Of a stretch of DNA of 64,000 nt, positions 33,520-45,875 are shown one piece after another (positions within the stretch are counted from its first letter, which is position 1; every line of letters begins with the position of its first letter). Location of the stretch: assembly GCA_037576215.1 (NCBI GenBank), contig JBANDB010000008.1:3472001-3536000 (forward strand), read 5' to 3'. The translations under genes were made by a program, and so were the position numbers. Below the pieces are notes generated by a model, which saw only the letters and a list, made by a program, of their open reading frames with translations, did no database searches and was not told the DNA's origin. The DNA comes from Armillaria gallica. Taxonomy: Eukaryota > Basidiomycota > Agaricomycetes > Agaricales > Physalacriaceae.

Positions 33520-33745
33520 AAGAGATGGTGGGCCTCGTATTTTGAACGAACAAGTCGCTCATTTTTCAAAAGAAAAGTATTCTTCGGGCGCAACCTCAAA
33601 TTCTAGCTCGCGAGGATGTTCGTCGTAAACAATAATTCTTCCGAATTCGACCACGAGAGGGTGCTTCTTGACCTTGCTTTGGTTTGACGTTGGCATTTAA
33701 CGCGAAGATGACGGGTCGAGCAAAACTGAACCGTTTACTTCCGCC

Positions 33746-35279
33746 TCATGACGGGATACCGTATTCGCTGCTTTCTGGTTTTGATGCAAATTTGATGTTG
33801 GTCGATTCTGCTATGCTATTTTCAGTTCCCGCGCTACAAGTGGATTGAACTGCCCTACCCGTCTCTCGTGAGCCGCAGACGATGTCTTTGGACAAGGAAG
33901 CGGTCCTGAGCCAACCAGCTAATGGCCCACCGCTATCTGTCAATCGATCTTTGACGTCTTGGTACTCTGCGACGGATTGTTTTACGTCACGATATGTTTG
34001 CTGTCTGCACAAAATGTTTGCAAAACAACAGAGCAATTAATAGACGAACCCACGACTGATCAGAGAACCCCAAGACCTTTGAAACCTGATGATATAGTGA
34101 GAATAATGTCATCTGGCATAGCAGCGGACTATCCAAAGTATAGTTAGCCTCGATTAATGCGAGGAAAGAGAATGCTATTCACCTAGATTTCTCGCGTAAC
34201 CGGTGCTTGGGGGATACGCCTCGTTTAAAACCGTTGATGAGGACTTCATGCGTCTTGTGCGAGTCAGCAATCCAGCAAAGAGCTTCCTATCGCAATAAGT
34301 CGGGAATTTTCGTACGCAACCACGTCGGACTTACAATCGTTGCACGAGCCAGAAGCTGTTTTGAGAACGTCGCGAGAATGCATGAATGACACGCTCGTGA
34401 GACTTATAGTTGGTCGCTGTATATGGTAGTCTCCCGCAAGACCTATAAAAGTCGTAAGACGCATCGAAAAACTTTGCGACAAAACCATACTGCACCTTGC
34501 CAGCCCAACCGGTCCCACAAAGCTCGATTGCAATCTTCCAGCACTATCTCGCGCATACTTGGAGGCACTTCACCGACGATTATGTTAGATATATACAGTG
34601 GTGACAAGAACCGCGATCCCAGAGCTCCCTGTATACCCAGGACGCTCCACAAAGCAATCTTGTCGCTACAAGACATGGACTGAGTCGGAGGAGAATCCGC
34701 TCGGCCAGGCTTCGTTCGAAGGACTCCATAGAGCGAATACCCATCGCGACCTCGTGCGGCTGTCGCAGGATCTGCCGCTTTCCTGACTGTAGAATCCTTG
34801 AGAAGTGCCATCTCTTCATCTTGGAAGGCGGCGAGGAATCTGGTCGATGCGTCTCCGCCTAATATGGCAGCTGTCAGCGATACTGATGGCAAAAAAGTCG
34901 GGCAAGTCTCACACGGAACGGTGGAAATGTAGAGATTGAGTGCTACGCCATCTCTCAACGCATACTTCCCGCTCGTCCGACAAACGACCCAGTCGGATGC
35001 TGTTTGGCGAAGGATTTCCTCCATACACCACCGGATGGCACCTCGTCGAGCCAGTACCTCAGCATGGCTGTCGTGTAACGCTTCTCCCTGGGTTGGCAGT
35101 CGGATTGTAGGTAAACATTTCGTCCCCGTCGCGATGGATATGACCTTGGTGCGCCTTTCATCTGTAAGGAAGAACGACGCAAGGATGGTGAATTTGCCAT
35201 CTGGTGGATGAAAATTTAGGGAACCGTAGATTCCATGAATGTCATGGATTATCGCGTCGAAATCGACATCGTCAGGCAT
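33746..35279 (-). CDS. TAD1: tRNA-specific adenosine deaminase (ADAT1/Tad1)
   Basis: Converts adenosine 37 to inosine in tRNA-Ala. The large first exon contains the A_deamin zinc site: [16 protein letters not shown] (His ligand and catalytic Glu), [11 protein letters not shown] and [20 protein letters not shown] (the two Cys ligands). These are the spacing and neighbours of the ADAR/ADAT1 family rather than of cytidine deaminases. Later exons give [40 protein letters not shown] and [20 protein letters not shown], then PLAGWL, the typical C-terminal helix. Introns have canonical ends in matching phase, and no frameshift was found. The start at 35279 gives [20 protein letters not shown]. About 430 residues in total. 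Confidence 0.9.
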
Positions 35280-35531
35280 AAGTACTTAGTCGCAGGGCAT
35301 GTGAATGGAACGGAAGAAAGTGGCGGCAGGCGGGCCGGAGAGGTTGACGGGGGTTCGAATCCCGATAGATGCATAGCAAATCATGGTACCGATATCTAAA
35401 GCAATAACAGATAATCGAATTATACAAGACCCCTCGTTAGTACTAATTTAACTCAGAAATACTATTACAATACATGTGCTACAAGCAAACAGAACATCGA
35501 CGTTCCTGAATATTTGTCCTCGCCAGGCATC

Positions 35532-35902
35532 CTAGTAATTTGTGCGGCGAGTCGTGCTGCGAATTCCAAGGGTTCGTTTGACCTTGGTCATGAAAGGAAC
35601 ATGCGTGTCTTCTCCCTGCAGTCATAGGTTTGCATTTAGTAATTGCAAAATTTGACAATTCCTCACCCTTTTTCTCAGCTCGTGTTTAGCATGTTTACGA
35701 CCCTGGCGTGTAGTGTTGGGATTAGTAAGAGCAGCCTCTGTGAAGAAATAGCATGTTGATGATGAATCTTATCAATGAGAATGGATAACATACTGTAGCC
35801 GCCTGCTACTCGGTCCTTGTCCCTGCGATGCCAGAAACGGGGTTTGCGAGTCGTGGTAGAAGTATGGTGAGTATCGCGTGTTCGTCGACGTGTTCCAAAC
35901 AT
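35532..35902 (-). CDS. Small basic protein conserved in basidiomycetes
   Basis: Three exons give about 88 residues, strongly basic. Landmarks are MFGTRRRTRDTHHTSTTTRK, the core RRDKDRVAGGYKAALTNPNT followed by TRQGRKHAKHELR, then EDTHVPFMTKVKRTLGIRST and TRRTNY. From memory, the DKDRVAGGYKAAL-NPNTT-GRKHAKHELR core recurs in small basidiomycete proteins without assigned function; I could not check this. Introns lie near 35742-35806 and 35612-35668. No signal peptide. High charge suggests nucleic-acid or ribosome association, which is a guess. Confidence 0.72.
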
Positions 35903-35934
35903 TTTGTATTGTAAAAGGATCCAATACACTTACC

Positions 35935-37165
35935 TACCTTTATACAAAGGCAACGCGTCATTAGGTGGTGCAGGAGGAGTATATGATGACGGAAATTTGA
36001 AGTTTAAATGGCAAAGGGCACCAATGACATCATAGCTTCACTGGGCATTTGCTCCCAACAACTCCCAAATTCAACCTTCAACTCCTCTAAGCCCTTGGGT
36101 TTGCCAATGTCCCTTGATAGTTAGGATGGAACCCTGTCTTCTATTGATACTGTCTCCACTGCTGTTACTATCAAGGGTATTCAGGACAAACTTGAGAGTG
36201 CTTCTTTGTACTAGCACTGTTGAAACGACTGGTTGCCGTGGCGTCGACATCTTTTCTCATGGCGGCTACGACGCTACGAGACGCTCAATAACAGCTGTAA
36301 AAATGTCCTTCTCAGCTTCTCTCGAAGCTACTCGCTTCACCAGCGAAACTATACAACGGGTAAATGTATAGGCGGAATTTTATGACAACGCCCTTCGTTC
36401 ACTTCATTTATCTCCATCATTTCCGACCACCAATCAGACATCAAGGCGGCCCTTCACAGTTTCGTCCCCCTTGAACCCGAAGTTGAGGTTTTGTAACATC
36501 AACATCGGCTTGGAACTTCTCAGTGAATGCCTACGGCGATGACTAGCCAGCGCTAGACTTCTAAGCTTCTTTATGTCGCTTCTGCTTTCATGTCATCCTC
36601 ATACAGTTTGATGGACTTCAAACGCGACTGTTCAGCGTAGTTCTGATGATCAAGGTCAGTGTTTTCGTCATTCCATTTAGACAGCTGTGTACGCTGAAAT
36701 GAAAGGCGGCAGAACTTCGGCCAAGAGCCTCGCCATGACAGCGTGGATATCTTCATCAGAGGTTGGGCCGGTACCGTTAGCTGGGCCGAGAACGTTATTC
36801 AGGGTGATCTGTATCATGTCGCATGCTGCTGACATGCGTATATCCTCTCAGTTCGACTTGTTCGTTCATGTTTTGCGTGAGTTCTTAGGCTTGTCTTCAT
36901 GGCCTAGCCAAGAAGGCCTCGCCCAAGGCAGCGACCTTCGTGTTACAAGCCTAGGAACACGGACGAAAACACGGCATTGGGTCGGTTGACTCCGTTCTGC
37001 ACTGGATGGAACAATGTACCGTCTTTCAAAGTCAGTAAATACTATCATTACGCACCAAGTGTGATCGATATAGTACTTGATCAAAACATTATAATGTTGT
37101 ACTTGCTCATAAAATGAAAGTTGCGAGCTTATGTAGAGTGACGTCATAACCGAGGTTGTCAGCTT
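35935..37165. other. Intergenic with coding-like scraps
   Basis: No intact gene. A short minus frame, 36677-36835 (MSAACDMIQITLNNVLGPAN, ending PPFISAYTAV), and short plus pieces at about 36125-36215 and 36413-36496 look protein-like but do not form one gene. Confidence 0.35.
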
Positions 37166-37170
37166 CCGTC

Positions 37171-38790
37171 ATGCCACTTAACTTGGCATTGCTCTCATCC
37201 CTCCGTATACCCCAGGAATTCTCGCACTATGAGAAACTGGACGACGCAGGAGTTATACAAAAATTACAGAGATGGAAAAGTGACGCGTCTCAGGTCCTTC
37301 TCGAACTCAAAACTTTGCTCAACCAACACGATGAAAACATTTCTCTGGAGGACCAAGCCAGAGTTGTCGCGTCGGTTGTGCCCTTCGACGGCGAGGACCC
37401 GTGGGTTGTGCCAAAGGCGCGTGAGACTTCAATAGGTGAGCAAGAGTTGGTGCCTTTTCGATGTAATTTGATCTTAGCGAAATTCAGATATCCTACGTCG
37501 TTTTCCAGAGCCAGATGTGCATTTGTTGAAACAAATCCTGATGCACGACGTGAAACCACTTTTCTTATCGACACCTCACCCATCCTTGAACCTTTCTACG
37601 GGTCGTAAACTGCCTCGTCTTGCTGGGGGTCCTATGGCCTCTCAGGACTACTATGAAGAGCAAACATGGAAAGAGCATCCCGAAACGGCGAGCCTTGTGC
37701 TGTTTGTAGTAAAGAATATCAGAGTAAGTTCCAAGTTCTGCCTGCATCTTGAGAATTCCATGTGAACGCTCCTTCAACAGAGCGAAGATTACGAGGACTT
37801 ATGGCATCTTGTCATACCTTCGGTGATGTCCCTCCTCGATGACTATGAAGCTCGCTACAAGATCAAAGGGGTGCGAATAGTGTCCGAAATGTTACAGAGA
37901 GTCCCAAAGACGCTGTTAAAGCGCACCGGAGTCGATGGGTTGTTACTGTCAGTGAGTCTAGAATTTCCCCCTCGCCAAGTACACTCCATGTTGAGCCTTC
38001 CATTCAGTCTCTGAATAAATGCTTGGGGCACCTGAAAGATCCAGAGTCTCCCGAACTTCTACGGGCCGCTATTTCCGCAACCTTGTCGTTGATATTGCGC
38101 ACTACCGAACATGGGACAGCACAAAGGTTTGATCAGCTGTGTGCATTGTTGGGTGACGGCATAATCGGAACTGCTTGGGTATACGCGTCTGACAGCTTTG
38201 AGGTGATCTTGGCTACGGTTGAAGCACTTCCACCTCTGATGAAGGCATTAGACATCGGCATCGCACGCTATCTTAAGGTTCTCGATTTCTTTTATTTTGA
38301 AGCGACTCGGCTGATTTGCCGTAGGCCCTTGTACCACAACTTGTACACCCTCTTTACCCGAATTCTGTGAGACCGACCCCCGTTGTATTGCAGAAGCATT
38401 CGTTGATTGCTCTCGTGACTGTCATTAACGAATGTTCCCCGAGAATTGGCGGATGGAAAGGAACGATCTTAGATGGTGTTGGAAGATGTTGGGTGGCGCT
38501 TCAAGATGTTGATCCCAGCAGAAATGATGATGGTAATGATAAATGGAGCTCACTGTTTGCTGGAGACTTATGTCGTTACCAATTCAGGAGCTAGTGAAGA
38601 ATTGAAGGACCTGCTCCGTAGCACGTGTAAGGAGCTCGCGAATGCGTGTCCTTCGGTCATCCAGGTGGGTGGGTCCACGCGTTTGGTGTTCGGTGTAGCT
38701 GAGTGCATCAATCAGGACGAATACAAACGGTTCCTTGCTGTTAATCACGCGATGTTTTTTGACCTGTTGAGCCCCGTTCTTGAAGGATGA
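37171..38790 (+). CDS. TTI2: TTI2-like subunit of the TTT (Tel2-Tti1-Tti2) complex
   Basis: Tti2 works with Tel2, Tti1 and Hsp90 to mature PIKK kinases such as TOR, ATM and ATR. Seven or eight exons give an all-helical protein of about 430 residues. Family landmarks are LLKQILMHDVKPLFLSTPHP, then LWHLVIPSVMSLLDDYEARY followed by KIKGVRIVSEMLQRVPKTLL and KRTGVDGLLL, and later QLCALLGDGIIGTAWVYASD. The end reads HAMFFDLLSPVLEG. The LLDD-x3-YK-KG heat-repeat motif is diagnostic for Tti2. All introns found are GT-AG with consistent phase. The start is the ATG at 37171, because the upstream TTG extension is not needed. Confidence 0.82.
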
Positions 38791-38794
38791 ATAC

Positions 38795-39335
38795 AGGGTC
38801 TGAAGGGGGGTAAGTCTCCCCGGAGTGAACTCCACGTATGATTTCATGACTAGACATAGAAAAGGCTGTACAATCACATGGGATATCATAGTATTCCCAT
38901 CGTACACATGTATGCAACATTGAAACTGCGGTGTGGTATACGGAGCAAGCGAGATCACCGATCTTGGGGGATCCGCTGACAAGATTGATCTTGGTATGTA
39001 TCTAATTTAACGAAAGCCTTCTCGGTTGAGTGGGTGTGAGAAACACCCGCCAGTGGAAAGAGATACTGACTTTCCACAGGACGGCAACTGGCAAAGAGCA
39101 TCATGGTCTGCGCATGTCGAAGCTCTAGGCCTGGGAATTGAGAACGACGAGGGGCCTCGGAATAGACCGGAAGAATAAATGAGGTCCCGGACCGGTGTTA
39201 TGTAGGCGGACTTGTGAGATCTCGGCGTGTTCACGTGCTCGCTATCTTTTCCTTTTCATCCCTCCATTATGTCCGTCTCTCACATTTAAGCCCATACTTA
39301 CCTTCACCGCCACCGCTACCTGTTTCCCTTTATTC
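38795..39335. other. Intergenic
   Basis: Terminator side of TTI2 and promoter side of the next plus-strand gene. No frame of interest. Confidence 0.5.
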
Positions 39336-39339
39336 AATC

Positions 39340-40039
39340 ATGAGCTTCACTGTCGAGGACCTTGTTTCCTCCTTTTCCTCCAGCCATATTGGCCAGGAAG
39401 CAATGGACCTCGCCGCGCTTCAGGTCAGTAGCCTTTCGTCGTGGTAGTCGCGGTGGTTTCATTGAACCCATTCTTCTTCCAAAGGCTCAGCTAGCACAGG
39501 CCTTGTTCGTACAGGAGACGCCGCGGGAGAACCATTACCACAGGCCGTGTAGCACGCCTACGTCGCGGACGCCGTCGTCGAGCTTCAGCTGGGGCCAGGC
39601 CATGGGTCAATCGTCGTCAAGGCGCCAGACCGACGAAGTCATGCGCGACTCAGATGAGCTGGAAGACGAGAGAATGGTCGAAGACCTGTTACTCCCCTCT
39701 TCGCCTATCTCCGCGTCTCACTTTGCTGTGCCCTCCCAGTCCCGGCCCCAGCACAAAAGCCAAAAGTCCACGGGATTCTCTGCCAGCTCATCAGAGTCTA
39801 ATTTCACGACAACAGACCCTTTCTACATGGCCCAGCTGCAGGCCATGCAGTATAATAGCCCACCACCCTCCGTTTTCTCCCAGCTGGGGCGCCCTACCCA
39901 GCAGTCGCCGTTTGTGCAGGCGCAGCAGTCTCTTCCGTCACCCTCCCACAGGGATGGATTCCTTTTTACACCATCAGCATCGCCTATTTCCATAGACGCC
40001 TCATCATATCTTGTCACCGCCTCACCCTTTGAGTGCTGA
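39340..40039 (+). CDS. Disordered Ser/Pro/Gln-rich protein
   Basis: Two exons separated by an intron at about 39425-39483. The N-terminus MSFTVEDLVSSFSSSHIGQE then AMDLAALQAQLAQALF is a short amphipathic helical region. The remainder is low complexity: FSWGQAMGQSSSRRQ, an acidic block (DSDELEDERMVEDLLLPSSP), and Gln/Pro/Ser stretches (QLQAMQYNSPPPSVFSQLG). No enzymatic domain. The composition would suit a transcription co-factor or scaffold. I do not recognise a named family. Confidence 0.65.
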
Positions 40040-40376
40040 CCGCTCAGCGCCGATTCCTGACGGGGTCCCCAGCTCTAGCACAGCATTTATCTCGTTATTG
40101 TATATTGACAAGAAATGGCCTCCCGTCATCGCGCTGCCATTCATTCCGAACTCCTATTCAGTCACTTTCCGATCGGGACCAACAGCGTCCGGACCGGCGT
40201 ATACCCTCCTTCCCAACTCCGCCGCTCCCTCCAATGTATCGTCCAGTTTCTCATAATTATTAGATCTCTTATTCTTTGTACTTAATGTAGATTCACACGC
40301 AGTGTTACTGTTGTTGTAAGATAGGTTAGGTCCGATCTCAATATTGTTATAATACATAAATGACAATCCTCTTGAC

Positions 40377-40860
40377 TTATTCCTTGAGCGCTTTCATGAT
40401 ATCGAAATGATTGTTCAATTTCGACGTGATGTCTATGGATACCGGTACCCTGATCGCCGTCCAGTCGAGACCGTATGGGAGTAATTTCAATGCGGCAGCG
40501 GCCCACTTGCCGCTCCAGGGAAGTTCATCGTGGCGTATTCCTGGTAATCGAGAACCTTCTCGCCCAGCCCATGATAACTACACCTTGAGATAGTGACGTA
40601 CTTTGAGCTTCGACAACCACGGCGACGACGGATGAATTGTACCCCAGCTGTGCGGGGTAAAACTGGTCGTTATAGATCTATGAAATGTTCATTGAGTTCC
40701 CTTGGAAATATTTGAGAACACCCTGGTGATGATGACTCTGGAGTCTCATGAAAAGATACCGCGTCCGCTGATCGTGTTTTCTGACGAAAGAAAGGCGTTG
40801 GTAGAGAGCCGGAAATGCTAGTATACATCTAGACCCGAATCGCTGTAGTAATAAATACAG
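40377..40860 (-). pseudogene. 3-prime part of an unidentified gene, probably broken
   Basis: Minus-strand pieces read like one protein: YQRLSFVRKHDQRTRYLFMR, YNDQFYPAQLGYNSSVVAVV, GLGEKVLDYQEYATM and WAAAALKLLPYGLDWTAIRV, ending DITSKLNNHFDIMKALKE at 40377. Joining them needs a weak donor near 40700 and one missing base near 40518-40530. No start codon or 5-prime half is found, so the gene looks truncated. No family recognised. Confidence 0.45.
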
Positions 40861-40864
40861 CTCA

Positions 40865-41900
40865 AAAGTACCGATACATCAGAAGGGGCGCCTGTCAAAG
40901 CGAGCGTTGGGGCCACAGTGGCTGCATTTTATGGCCAAGCCCAGAAACATTTGCCACTGGCTAGCCTAGACGGAAACACGTCTAAAAGTTAGGGTTTGAT
41001 GACCATGGACGGGATAGACAGGCGGCTGTGCGCCAATCGTGCGGTGGGCAGAATTCTCGTTGCTATATTTGCGCGTCTATCTTGGCCATTGGCCCGTGGC
41101 ACGAAGTCCAGGTGCTCGTCTGTTTTTCTTGCTTCAAGCTCGTTTGGATGAATTGTCACAGCATCTCCATCTGTTTAGAAGATCAGATACTTCTGGAATG
41201 GATTGTGTCTTTGAGAATCGCAATACACCTCGAAGAACGGATCGAATCATGTTCGATCTTGCGTACCAAGTTACCGGTGAACCGGTCTAACCAAAACGTC
41301 CTTGGGCGCTCACGTTTGAAAAAGCAAAAACACGAGCCTTTCGGATATTTTCGTCGATTTGTTCTTTGATGAAACCCAGAATAGCCTTTTTGTCTCTCTA
41401 AGATGCCTGCTTGTCCCGAGTGCGGAAAAGCCAATCTGAGCGCGTCAAGATGTTCCAAAGCAGTTTCTTTGCTTCGAGACAGTGCAAGATATGAGACGTG
41501 GCTAATACAGGCTGACAATCGGCAGATTCAAGCAGGGGGGATTGACAGGGTAGTGACGAAAGTCAAAGCGCAGGTTCACGTTGGGTTCATCTTTGCTGGA
41601 CAAAAAAATCTAGAGATGGTAGGTGAGTACTCAAAAAAGAGGAATAAACGAATGTGTAGAGCGTACACTGTGGGCAGCAAGACACTCTTGTTTCAAGAAG
41701 ACTGGTGCTGGTAAAACACACGTCGAATAACCGAAGCCCCTAAGTCATTAGCTGGTGTTTGGTCGTGTTGACTCACGCGTTGAAAGTACCGTACGCTTCC
41801 TGGCTCCAGCCGGCACCAAGGAACTCATTTCTTCGCTGTCTGCGCCTCGAAAGACTCCTTCATTGCCTGCTGGCCTCGTGATACTCGCGTTTTTGCAGCA
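40865..41900. other. Intergenic
   Basis: Short frames only. The final part should be the promoter of the APSES-ankyrin factor. Confidence 0.45.
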
Positions 41901-41905
41901 GGAAA

Positions 41906-44363
41906 GATGCCTGAGACAACGATATTCAAGGTGAGTCGGCCAGGTCAGGACACATCATTTTCACACCAAGCTCATTTTGCTGCAGGCGACGTACAGCGGG
42001 ATCCCCGTGTACGAGATGTACGTCCAATTTAACACCATTTTACACGATTTCTCACTGCGTAACACGTCCAGGATGTGCAAGAGTGTCGCCGTGATGCGAA
42101 GGCGGTCCGATTCGTGGCTGAATGCGACACAGATCCTCAAAGTTGCCGGCTTCGACAAACCCCAGCGAACTCGTGTGTTGGAACGAGAAGTGCAAAAGGG
42201 AGAGCATGAAAAGGTCCAAGGCGGCTACGGCAAATACCAGGGTATGGCGCTGTTCTTTGCTATCGCGAGCAACCGGTAACACCCCTACAGGAACCTGGAT
42301 TCCTTTGGAACGTGGCTTGGCTCTAGCAAAACAGTATAACTGCGACGGCCTCCTCAAGCCTATCATCGAATTCCAGCCAGCCGCTAAAAGCCCACCGCTA
42401 GCTCCGAAACACCTCATCACCAACTCCAGCGCCCGCCCTTCGCGTCGAGGAGGCGCCCCCGACTCCAGTGCCGCCAGCTTGTCTGTCAGCACACGCTCAT
42501 CCCGACGCCAGGTCGTCGATGTTCCCGAGGAATCTGAACACGAAACTCTTTCAGTGCGGGGCTCCGAAGATGGGTCGATGACGCCTTCGCCTTCGGAAGC
42601 TTCGTCCAGTTCGCATACGCCTTCGCCTATCAGGAGTCCGAAAGCATATCACAATGGTGTCGTCGGTTCTCGCTCCAGCACCAGACGGAGCAGGTATGAT
42701 AGCGAATATGCTTCCATGGCAGACCCCGAGGCAGCGAGGCTCAACGGCAAGACCGATGCTCGCGCTTATGGGGACCAGATATTGGAATACTTTATCTCAG
42801 ACACCAACCAGGTGCCACAGGTGCTCATCTCCCCGCCTCCTGACTTTGACCCCAACATGGCCATTGACGACGACGGACATACCGCGTTGCATTGGGCGTG
42901 TGCTATGGGCCGCATCCGCATTGTCAAGCTGCTACTCACCGCTGGAGCCGATATTTTCAAGGTCAACAAATCAGGCCAAACCGCGCTCATGCGTAGTGTC
43001 ATGTTTGCAAACAACTACGATGTTCGAAAATTTCCCGAGTTGTACGAGTTATTGCACCGCTCAACTCTGAACATCGACAATTACAACCGGACCGTCTTTC
43101 ATCACGTTGTTGACGTTGCTATGGCCAAGGGAAAGACCCATGCCGCGCGTTATTACATGGAAATCATCCTGACGCGACTTGCTGATTACCCCAAAGAACT
43201 TGCGGATGTTATCAATTTTCAGGATGAAGATGGGGAGACGGCGTTGACTATGGCAGCTCGGTGTAGAAGCAAGAGACTGGTAAAAATTCTGATTGACCAT
43301 GGTGCCGATCCCAAGATCGTTAACCACGATGGCAAGAGCACAGAAGACTACATCTTAGAGGATGAACGGTTCAGGTCGTCACCTGCCCCCCCTTCTCGTA
43401 TCATGCCTATGTCTTTCCGGAATATTCAGGCAGCCTTCCCTCCCCCTCATGCACCACCTGACTACTCCTTCGCTCCGGCGAACGGAGATCGGCCTCCCCT
43501 TCATCACTCTGTTGCAGCACAACGCGCTAGTACGCGTTGTGTTAATGACATCACGAGTATGATGGACAGCTTGGCCGCCTCATTCGACCAAGAGCTTAGA
43601 GACAAGGAGCGTGACACGGTCCAGGCCCACGCGCTTCTGGGAAACATACAGGCAGAAATTCTTGAAAGTCAACGCGCTGTGGGTCATCTACGGTCACAGG
43701 CGGAGAACTTGGCGCATACAAGTGACACTCTAAAGACGATGGAGAATGAACTCAATACGAAGATGGGGCGGAGATATAGGCTAGGCTGGGAGAAATGGGT
43801 TAAGGACGAGGAAGCACGTGAAAAGGCTATCAGGGATTCGGCTAATGGGGAGCTGATGTTGACACCTGCTACGGCTTCTCACCTGGCGAGCATCGGAATG
43901 GACGGCGAGTCAGCAGCCGAACTGGGGAAGGGTAAAGGAAAGCGTAAGGCTTCTTCAGGTCCGGAAGACATTTCGGATCTGATTGCCTTGCATTCGGGAA
44001 TACCGTCGGACCCTGAAGCACTGAGACAAGCGTGTGCTGCGTTGAGGGAAGAGATCACCCAAGCACGAAAACGGAGAAAGACGATGTTTGACGAGTTGGT
44101 AACATTCCAAGCTGAGGCCGGCACGAACGGCAGGATGAGTGAATATCGACGCTTGATCGGTGCGGGCTGTGGAGGGATCCCACCGTCGGAAGTTGATAGT
44201 GTCTTGGGTGTGCTGCTGGAGGTGAGGATGCCTGATGCCCTGACCGTTAGTGTGGGCCGCTGACTTATCCCCTTTACAGACTCTGGAATCAGAAGAACCG
44301 AGTTCATCGTCTCTTGGCTGGAATGGGTCAAGATCCACGAATGCTGGAGAAAATATGCGATGA
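41906..44363 (+). CDS. MBF/SBF-type transcription factor (APSES/KilA-N domain plus ankyrin repeats)
   Basis: Orthologue class of Mbp1, Swi4 and Res1/2, DNA-binding subunits that drive G1/S genes through MCB/SCB boxes. The N-terminal KilA-N domain runs over the first four exons: [70 protein letters not shown] disordered Ser-rich linker follows, then ankyrin repeats ([60 protein letters not shown]). A coiled coil ([20 protein letters not shown]) precedes the C-terminal heterodimerisation region. The final intron near 44223-44279 extends the protein to 44363 rather than stopping at 44263. About 740 residues, frame intact. Confidence 0.92.
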
Positions 44364-44369
44364 TGGCTC

Positions 44370-44640
44370 TGTTGGATTACTGGACCGTATGATTTGTTCC
44401 TGCATTGTTGGATAAGATGTCTCGTTTATCTGTAAAGCACTGTATGTATTCCTCCTGTTGTGGTGAAAATTATTCATCTAAATATCAATCTGTTTTGGAT
44501 TGGACAACATTTACTATGTTATACACGGTAGAGTAAATGCAACTAGATGACACTATATAGGCTATAGATGCTGCACGACGCGTTATTCGACGCGTTTCAG
44601 CTTACCTGACACGCTTTTAGCTTTGCTACAGACTCCCAGT
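44370..44640. other. Intergenic
   Basis: 3-prime flank of the APSES-ankyrin gene. Nothing found. Confidence 0.45.
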
Positions 44641-44643
44641 CGA

Positions 44644-44765
44644 AATAACGTGGAAAGGTGGTTCATCAGAAAACAAACACTAATACAAGAATTCGGTGCA
44701 ACAATATCTTTATGTATGTTCTCACCGCTCTCGCTGATCTAGATAGCACTAACCTTTGTATACCT
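44644..44765. repeat. Relic of the small-gene repeat
   Basis: Diverged match to the 3-prime end of the repeat at 31395-31500 and 47000-47110. It shares GGTTGATCAGAAAA-like, CAAACACTAATAC, GTGCAACA and TATCTTTATGTATGTTCTC, followed by a remnant of the exon-3 YLDxRER segment on the minus strand. The rest of the small gene is missing here. Confidence 0.6.
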
Positions 44766-44963
44766 CAGTGCACTGGGCCACCCATGGAGCTCGAAAAAGA
44801 TTTGCTTGGTGGTGGTCTTCGGCCGCCACCAGCTCACATTTTCTCCGACTCCCATCTCAAAACCCGTGAGAAAAGATGTAAGAATTCTGTAACGACAATA
44901 CAAGAAATCTAACACAGGGTCCGGAAGATTAGAAATCTGAAAGTACAAAAGGCGACATCCTAG

Positions 44964-45822
44964 TCATAGCTCCTTCGGGGACATCAACGACTGCCTCAGC
45001 TGGCTTCCAATCACTGACAGAGCTAGGCCGACGACCATTGCATACTGAGCGCTATACGAAACAAACATAAGCACCTGAAGTTGACAGAGAAGGTGAAAAG
45101 AGTACCTTTTCGCAGGTTCACGTGTCCTTTTGACTACCTTGTTGAGTATATCCTTACTGCCCTCCTTCAAAGCCTCCGTCAATGATTTTTACCCCCGTTC
45201 GTTAGTTGCATATTCAAGAAGGCCTGATAGACTGGAAGGAGCCTCAGCGACCCACATTAATAAAGTGAAAACTAGGACGTACTGTGTTAAATACGGTAAG
45301 AACGCGCAATTGGCTTGCAATCTCGCCAAAGACAGAAGGGTACTGATTGAGCGACTCGTCGATGATGATGTCCTTGGCGGAGTCTTCAAGGCTTTCAAAA
45401 GTATACTGCGGGGAAGAGTATACCAAGTTAAAGAAATAGACATACAGCTCGACGGTGAAGTCATACCTGGACAACGAGAGACCCAGTTTCAGGAAATGAG
45501 AGCGCTGCCCAATTTCTTTTGAGCACCTGGTTGATATATAGCGGCGATTAAAAAGAGTAGTTGAAAGCGGTGGTGGAGTCAATACATACTAGGCAAAGAT
45601 CGATGACGCTGGAGGAGTTTCATGATCTACGGCTGGTTGTTGGTGATGAGAAAATGTATCGGGGGAAGATCTCGTACCTTACTCCAGACGTCATTCGCAT
45701 GCTTATTCACTAGGGTCTGAGCGAGGTCGCCAAGAAGTAATTCAGAAACAATTGCAGAGGCAAATATCTTCTTTGCAGTTGAGCACTTTTTAGGTAGTCT
45801 CGTAAACCTGACTCAACGCCAT
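44964..45822 (-). CDS. Hypothetical multi-exon protein with C-terminal hydrophobic helix
   Basis: Exons that read well are TAKKIFASAIVSELLLGDLA followed by QTLVNKHANDVWSK (donor gtacga), NWAALSFPETGSLVVQ, and YTFESLEDSAKDIIIDESLN followed by QYPSVFGEIASQLRVLTVF. The end is LKEGSKDILNKVVKRTREPA, then AQYAMVVGLALSVIGSQLRQ and a stop at 44964. The start MALSQ at 45822 requires a very short intron or one extra base after it, and one middle junction is unresolved. The last 30 residues could form one membrane-spanning helix. No known domain. It lies between the repeat relic and the direct repeat, inside the rearranged island. Confidence 0.4.
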
Positions 45823-45875
45823 AGCGACTGGTGACCGTTATCCGGGATGTAGTGGAGCGGACGTAAGGAAGACAC

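Noticed and set aside
35352..35362. Perfect Pol III B-box-like GGTTCGAATCC near a possible A box
   Set aside because: No 7-bp acceptor pairing, only three T-stem pairs and the wrong spacing, so no tRNA can be folded here.
36114..36500. Fragments recalling small helical cell-wall proteins (HsbA-like)
   Set aside because: Only one short segment (about 25 residues) fits and no signal peptide or continuous frame exists.
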